This document shows positions 24,605 through 28,291 of a stretch of 28,291 bases of DNA, piece after piece; position 1 is the first letter of the stretch; each line of letters begins with the position of its first letter. This stretch comes from a virus, in the IMG/VR virus record IMGVR_UViG_3300022187_000170, positions 1 through 28,291 of that record. One strand, written 5' to 3'. The notes under the pieces are model-generated. The model was not told where the DNA came from, did no database searches, and was given only the letters and a program-made list of their open reading frames with translations. Made by a program: the position numbers and the translations under genes.

Positions 24605-26884
24605 ATGTTCGGAGAAAATGCAGAGAAGCTTGTACAGCATGGGCTTTCGATTATCCCTACTAAGGGTAAGATTCCACAGGTAAAAAAATGGCAAAACTAC
24701 TGCTCAAAGATAGTAGATGAGCAAACACTAGAAGAGTGGGAAGAGAAATATGCTTCACTAAACATAGGCCTTTGCACTGGGGAAGCAAGTGGAGTTATCG
24801 CACTTGATATAGATACAGACGATAAAGCTGTTCTTGATATCCTACCTAAATCAGCAATCGTAAAACGCGGTCAAAAGGGTGAAACAAGATTCTTTAAATA
24901 CAATCCAAAATACAAAAACATCACAGTTCAAGGCGTTGTAGAATTACTAACAAATGGCAGACAAACAATCATTCCACCAAGCATTCATCCAGAAACAGGT
25001 GAATCATACGTGTGGGTAGATCAAAGCTTAGAAAATAAAGACGAATTAGAAGAACTTCCAGGTACTATACTAACTATATTAGAGTCTTTAAAAAACTGCG
25101 AAAAGCCAGAGAGCATAGGACGTAAAGTTAAGCTCTTCACCATGATCTCTCAAGCAGTTCAAGAAGGTGAAACCGACGATATGATATTAGAATCAATCGT
25201 CAACTATGATGACAAACACCATTCGCCCCCATGGTTTAAAGACTCAAATGAAAAGACAAGAGTTTCTCCACAACAGTTTATTAATAACGTGAGAGAAAAC
25301 CACGGTATACCCAACCCCAACGTATACAAACTCACAGATGTTAGCGGTGCTCTTGCCAAAGAAGATGAAAGATTAGAGCAAGAAAAGGAAGAATACTACA
25401 AGCAAACAGAGCTTATGGCAGCAGAGCTTGCCGAAGCAGATCAAGACACCTGCCCATTCCCCTATGAGCCACTGCCAAAACCTGCTGCTGGCAGTATGCT
25501 TGACCTACTCTATCGCTATGTGATGAGTAAAACTTATAAAGAAATAACTGCCATTGCTGTAGCTGGTGCCACAGCTATCACCGATCTTATCTTCGCTCGC
25601 AAGTTTCGATACATGAGAAAAGCCACTCCAGATGTTCTCCTAAGAGAACTAAACATCTGGCCACACTCCTATAACATCTGTTTCGCTAGATCTGGAAGAG
25701 GTAAAGATGCTCCCACTAACGTACTAGATGAACTATCAAACCAAATAGAACAGTTTAGAAGCTACATAGGCTTGTGCGGAACCATATCCACGGCCGCAGG
25801 TCTCTACAGACAACTACAAGATAACAACGTCACCTTGTTTAAGGATGATGAGATAGGTAATCTCTTCCACTCTATTAACGAATACAAACGAAAAGACTTA
25901 GCCCTTGCCCTATGTGATGCGTTTACTAAATCTAAAAGCACGCTCCATGGCAACGTCACCAAAGAATCTAAGAAAGATGGCGTAGTTCTTGTCCATAATC
26001 CAGCTCTTATCATGCTTGGTTTCACCACCAAAGAAGCCTTTGAAAAATCAGCAGGCAACGAGATCAACGAGTGGGGCTTGATACCTCGTATGAATATCTT
26101 CACCATGGGTAATGAGAAGCTAAAAAACCAAGAAGAGCGCATAGTCTTAAGCGATAAAGAGATTTTTGATATACAAGCCATGGTTAGAATAGCAACCAAT
26201 GAAGTGCCGTGTCTGACCGCAAGAGAAGTGGACGGCAAATGGATGAGAGAGGCTCAAGATAGCCTTGGTCTTGAGCTAGATGACGATGCGATTATTCCTC
26301 ATGAAATGGGCATGGATGAGCAGCTTGTTCGAGATGTTCTAGCCCCCTTTGAACTATGGGCCGATGAAATCTCAGAAGAGATGAGTGATGATCATATAGC
26401 TCAAAGAACTATGATGAGAGCTACAGAGAAAACCCTGCTCCATGCTCTAAGACATAGGCTCTCACGCTTTGATTGGCTGCAAGACGATGGAATGAAAGCT
26501 CGATACCTGTTTGATAACAAGTATCCAAACACGGACTCCATTAACATCGAGGAGCAAGACCTAGACTATGGCATTAAGATGTTTAAACATTCAGTGTGTA
26601 ATCTGTGCGTGGAAGGTGGCACTCTTAAGATAGACTCACCTTATGCAAGACTCTTTGAGAAAATTAAAGGCATGATCTATGAAGCAGGTTCAGATGGACT
26701 AATGCATGGGACTATAACTAATAGAGTTCGCAATAGAGAGCGCAATATGGTTTTGCAAGATCTTATTAGCTCAGGACAAGTGCTTGTGTATAAAGATACC
26801 AATCACGGCAGGCGCCGAAGGTATGTTTGGAGTGAGTTTATTAGAACTTTTGAAAAGAAATGGAGTAGTTATGCAAGATTATGA
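24605..26884 (+). CDS. PrimPol-domain primase with DUF3987-like ATPase
   Basis: 759 residues. Residues ~8-160 form an archaeo-eukaryotic primase (PrimPol) domain: SIIPTKGKIPQVKKW, NIGLCTGEASGVIALDID with D68 and D70, and TIIPPSIHPETGESYVW with H128. The middle (~285-530) resembles DUF3987-type helicase/ATPase: a Walker A-like loop at 361-369 (ARSGRGKDA) and acidic residues DDE at 414-416 (LFKDDEIGNLF). The C-terminal ~70 residues look like a winged helix (GLMHGTITNRVRNRERNMVL). An ATG at 24601 is out of frame. It likely primes, and perhaps helps unwind, phage DNA at the start of replication. It is divergent from the recombination operon. Confidence 0.8.
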   Translation: MFGENAEKLVQHGLSIIPTKGKIPQVKKWQNYCSKIVDEQTLEEWEEKYASLNIGLCTGEASGVIALDIDTDDKAVLDILPKSAIVKRGQKGETRFFKYNPKYKNITVQGVVELLTNGRQTIIPPSIHPETGESYVWVDQSLENKDELEELPGTILTILESLKNCEKPESIGRKVKLFTMISQAVQEGETDDMILESIVNYDDKHHSPPWFKDSNEKTRVSPQQFINNVRENHGIPNPNVYKLTDVSGALAKEDERLEQEKEEYYKQTELMAAELAEADQDTCPFPYEPLPKPAAGSMLDLLYRYVMSKTYKEITAIAVAGATAITDLIFARKFRYMRKATPDVLLRELNIWPHSYNICFARSGRGKDAPTNVLDELSNQIEQFRSYIGLCGTISTAAGLYRQLQDNNVTLFKDDEIGNLFHSINEYKRKDLALALCDAFTKSKSTLHGNVTKESKKDGVVLVHNPALIMLGFTTKEAFEKSAGNEINEWGLIPRMNIFTMGNEKLKNQEERIVLSDKEIFDIQAMVRIATNEVPCLTAREVDGKWMREAQDSLGLELDDDAIIPHEMGMDEQLVRDVLAPFELWADEISEEMSDDHIAQRTMMRATEKTLLHALRHRLSRFDWLQDDGMKARYLFDNKYPNTDSINIEEQDLDYGIKMFKHSVCNLCVEGGTLKIDSPYARLFEKIKGMIYEAGSDGLMHGTITNRVRNRERNMVLQDLISSGQVLVYKDTNHGRRRRYVWSEFIRTFEKKWSSYARL

Positions 26885-27020
26885 CAAGTTAGTCGCTAAA
26901 ACAGTGTTGGAAGTGCTGGAAGAAGCCGGAGAACATGGAATAGAGGAAGAACAAATGTGGATAGAGGTTGAGAAAAAACTTAAATCTAAAGAATTAAAGC
27001 TCGATGAAAGTCCAAATTAA
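26871..27020 (+). CDS. Small acidic protein coupled to the primase gene
   Basis: 49 residues from the ATG at 26871, with GGAG at 26862-26865. A longer frame from 26784 would begin inside the primase without such a site and is not preferred. The sequence (QDYDKLVAKTVLEVLEEAGE, then EEEQMWIEVEKKLK) is acidic and helical with no recognised family. It overlaps the primase end by 14 bases and the convergent GIY-YIG-like gene by 4 bases. Confidence 0.55.
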   Translation: MQDYDKLVAKTVLEVLEEAGEHGIEEEQMWIEVEKKLKSKELKLDESPN

Positions 27021-27739
27021 AGCTTATCTATATTATATTTAAATCCCTCGTCTGATAAAACGCTTGCAAGAAAATCTTCAACAAGCGTTTTTCTCCAGGT
27101 TTTATCACTATATAGATTATCTAATGAGTCTTTTAACCTATCAGCCTCTCTCCAATCTGTTCTACTCCAATCAAGAGAGTCAATAATAAAATCCCTGATT
27201 TCTTTTCTAAGCTCATTATGCAGATTAATATAAGCTTGGTTTTCTTTAAGCTCGTTATTAAGCCTATCAAAAAAACTATTAGTTCTATTCAAAAAACACA
27301 AAACGTTTTGCACATATAAACAAGCTATATATTTTTTAAACTTATCCTCTGTTAAGTCTACAAGTTTTATCTTTTTAAGTTCTTCTGCCATTAGTAAAAC
27401 AGGTTCTTTATGACTCTCTTCTTCTTCAATTTTTTCAGCAGCTTCACTGATATTCTTATATGCATTAAAAGAAATACAATTCTGCTTTATATAGTGCCTT
27501 ATATGAGGTGTTAAGTGAAACCATTCACCCATCTCTGTCCTATACTTAGAAAACTTCTTATGTAGTGATCCTTCGCTTTCAACGATCTCAGGAAGGACCC
27601 CTAAAACCTTAACTGGCGTTGGTGATGAAGTTTGAAGCCCCTTAACCCTTGAGCTAACATCAAACGCTTTGCCTATTTTAACATAGCGCCCTTCATGTTC
27701 TGGGAAAGTTATAAAGTATACAAAGTTAGCCCACTTCAT
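27017..27739 (-). CDS. T5orf172/MUG113-type (GIY-YIG-like) protein
   Basis: 240 residues from the ATG at 27739 (MKWANFVYFI); a longer frame to 27772 lies inside the preceding gene. The N-terminal ~80 residues match this family: NFVYFITFPEHEGRYVKIGK, R29, LQTSSPTPVKVLGVLPEI, E-x-x-LHKKF and GEWFHLTP. Related GIY-YIG domains are nucleases, but the catalytic role in this branch is unproven. The remaining ~150 residues are helical and unrecognised. The codons are more AT-rich than in neighbouring genes, which could mean separate acquisition. It is coupled to the small gene upstream by a 14-base overlap. Confidence 0.7.
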   Translation of the reverse strand: MKWANFVYFITFPEHEGRYVKIGKAFDVSSRVKGLQTSSPTPVKVLGVLPEIVESEGSLHKKFSKYRTEMGEWFHLTPHIRHYIKQNCISFNAYKNISEAAEKIEEEESHKEPVLLMAEELKKIKLVDLTEDKFKKYIACLYVQNVLCFLNRTNSFFDRLNNELKENQAYINLHNELRKEIRDFIIDSLDWSRTDWREADRLKDSLDNLYSDKTWRKTLVEDFLASVLSDEGFKYNIDKL

Positions 27740-27989
27740 CTTCAAACAGCTCCCGATACCGATGATCATCACCCATCCACTGGAAGAACTTAGTGCTACG
27801 CGCTTTAAGCTCCTCTAAGCGCTCCCGGGTTTCAGGGCGCTCGTCGATGCCGTCTAAGATTTCTTCAGCTAGCTCGCGGATAGCCTCAACGTGATCAAGG
27901 ATAGAGTCAGTGGTTTCAGCCTCATAATCAGGTTCAGAGTTATCCTGTAGGTGTAGTGGTGGGTTCACTGGTAGTTCTGGTAGTCTCAT
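27726..27989 (-). CDS. Small acidic hypothetical protein
   Basis: 87 residues, with a proline-rich start (MRLPELPVNPPLHLQ) and an acidic helical remainder (ILDHVEAIRELAEEILDGID, then RERLEELKARSTKF). No domain is recognised. It is the first gene of the leftward unit controlled by leader C and is followed by the GIY-YIG-like gene with a 14-base overlap. Coiled-coil character suggests a binding protein, which is inference only. Confidence 0.6.
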   Translation of the reverse strand: MRLPELPVNPPLHLQDNSEPDYEAETTDSILDHVEAIRELAEEILDGIDERPETRERLEELKARSTKFFQWMGDDHRYRELFEDEVG

Positions 27990-28059
27990 GACTTGTTCTC
28001 TCTTTCTGTAGCTACAAGCTACAACAACCAGTGTATATGAGGCTGGTCAAACTAGTCAA
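27990..28059 (-). promoter_or_regulatory. Leader C: sigma70-like promoter plus 5' hairpin
   Basis: On the minus strand TTGACT (28059-28054), 16 bases, TATACA (28037-28032), 9 bases, then the hairpin GTAGC-5 nt-GCTAC (28022-28008), then AGAAAGAGAGA and exactly 18 bases to the ATG. This is the best promoter of the three leaders. Transcription would start at or just before the hairpin. Confidence 0.65.
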
Positions 28060-28076
28060 GAATAATCTGTGTGGGA

Positions 28077-28103
28077 GAAAAGGGAGAGTGTTAGGCTCAC
28101 TCT
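28077..28103 (-). terminator. Possible terminator downstream of the hammerhead ribozyme
   Basis: Read on the minus strand, AGAGTG (28103-28098) pairs perfectly with CACTCT (28090-28085) around a 7-nt loop AGCCTAA, followed by CCCTTTTCT. A weak U-tract makes this only a moderate terminator. A second small hairpin (GATAG/CTATC, 28121-28133) lies just upstream. The loop contains the same GCCTAA as stem I of the ribozyme. Confidence 0.4.
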
Positions 28104-28146
28104 TACCCCTTCTGGTGTATGATAGTTTCTATCCGCTTACGTTCAT

Positions 28147-28196
28147 GCCTAAGACTCCTCACGGAGTTTCGCCTATTCAAGGCTCATCAGTTAGGC
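28147..28196 (-). ncRNA. Hammerhead ribozyme, type I
   Basis: Read on the minus strand: stem I 5' strand GCCTAA (28196-28191), core CTGATGA (28190-28184), stem II GCCT/AGGC with loop TGAAT (28183-28171), core GAAA (28170-28167), stem III CTCC/GGAG capped by GTGA, a GNRA loop (28166-28155), UH as T28154 C28153, then stem I 3' strand TTAGGC (28152-28147). All three stems are perfectly paired (6, 4, and 4 plus the A-U of the core). Cleavage is expected between C28153 and T28152. Stem I is the open one, so the type is I. Hammerheads are known from bacterial and phage genomes. No functional test is available here. Confidence 0.9.
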
Positions 28197-28291
28197 TTGT
28201 CTAAGACGTCCTCAAGGCTTCCTGCCCAGACTTGTCCGTCGGCAGCAATGAACGCTGGAAGACCTCGGATACCATGCTGCTGCATGAGCTG
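28187..28291 (-). CDS. Thioredoxin-fold protein, C-terminal end
   Basis: The last 34 codons of a minus-strand gene whose 5' part is outside the window. The residues HGIRGLPAFIAADGQVWAGS match the strand plus cis-proline loop of thioredoxin, glutaredoxin and DsbC/DsbG-like proteins (G.RG.P.....DG.V..G). The catalytic Cys pair would be upstream and cannot be seen. The stop codon TGA (28189-28187) lies inside the hammerhead core CTGATGA, so the last three codons contribute to the ribozyme. The exact subfamily is uncertain. Confidence 0.55.
   Translation of the reverse strand, partial: QLMQQHGIRGLPAFIAADGQVWAGSLEDVLDKPN

Noticed and set aside
26784-26870. Longer start of the small gene after the primase
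   Set aside because: It lies inside the primase without a ribosome binding site; the ATG at 26871 has GGAG at proper distance.
1-28291. tRNA genes, CRISPR arrays and insertion sequences
   Set aside because: No cloverleaf with a conserved T-loop, no regularly spaced repeats with unique spacers and no transposase were seen.

Overview
The window looks like part of the genome of a short-tailed (podovirus-type) phage. From 1 to about 13.7 kb the order is major capsid protein, head protein, tail tubular A, tail tubular B, gp13-, gp14-, gp15- and gp16-like internal virion proteins, and tail fibre. That is the late-gene order of T7-like phages, tightly packed on the plus strand with ATGA/TAATG-type overlaps. 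The host cannot be named from this sequence. Several lipoprotein and Sec signal peptides, a TM plus coiled-coil protein and an amidase endolysin point to a Gram-negative (diderm) host. No RNA polymerase, terminase or family A/B DNA polymerase is visible here, so the window is incomplete on at least one side.

From 13.7 to 19.4 kb (plus strand, except one small minus gene) lie two proteins with Sec signal peptides: a 14-cysteine fibre-like protein and a homologue of phage head-decoration proteins. They are followed by a cluster of small membrane-associated or lipoprotein genes, an Amidase_3 endolysin, a metallophosphoesterase and a TM/coiled-coil protein. This is presumably the lysis and envelope region.

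From 19.4 to 24.4 kb the minus strand carries a recombination and replication operon. In transcription order it encodes a Sak4-like ATPase, a DUF669 ssDNA-binding-like protein, a superfamily II helicase with zinc ribbon, a small protein, a VRR-NUC nuclease, a YqaJ exonuclease and an unknown protein. From 24.6 to 27.0 kb the plus strand carries a PrimPol/DUF3987-type primase-helicase and a small gene. From 27.0 to 28.3 kb the minus strand carries a GIY-YIG-like (T5orf172/MUG113) protein, a small acidic protein and the C-terminal end of a thioredoxin-fold protein. There is no gene-free stretch longer than 300 bases. The two largest gaps (24369-24604 and 27990-28186) hold regulatory elements.

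Two non-coding signals stand out. (1) A complete hammerhead ribozyme (type I, minus strand, 28147-28196) starts inside the 3' end of the thioredoxin-like gene. It has all core bases, three perfectly paired stems and a GUC cleavage site, and the gene's UGA stop codon lies inside the catalytic core. (2) Three leftward transcription units (starting at 24368, 20989 and 27989) share the same 5' leader: a promoter-like element, a short hairpin with co-varying stem bases, then AGAAAGA plus a Shine-Dalgarno region, with exactly 18 nt between hairpin and ATG. Other points are phage structural-type proteins with export signals, an ADP-ribosyltransferase-like domain in an internal virion protein, overlapping divergent promoters at 18181-18213, and a palindromic operator-like cluster at 24421-24514.
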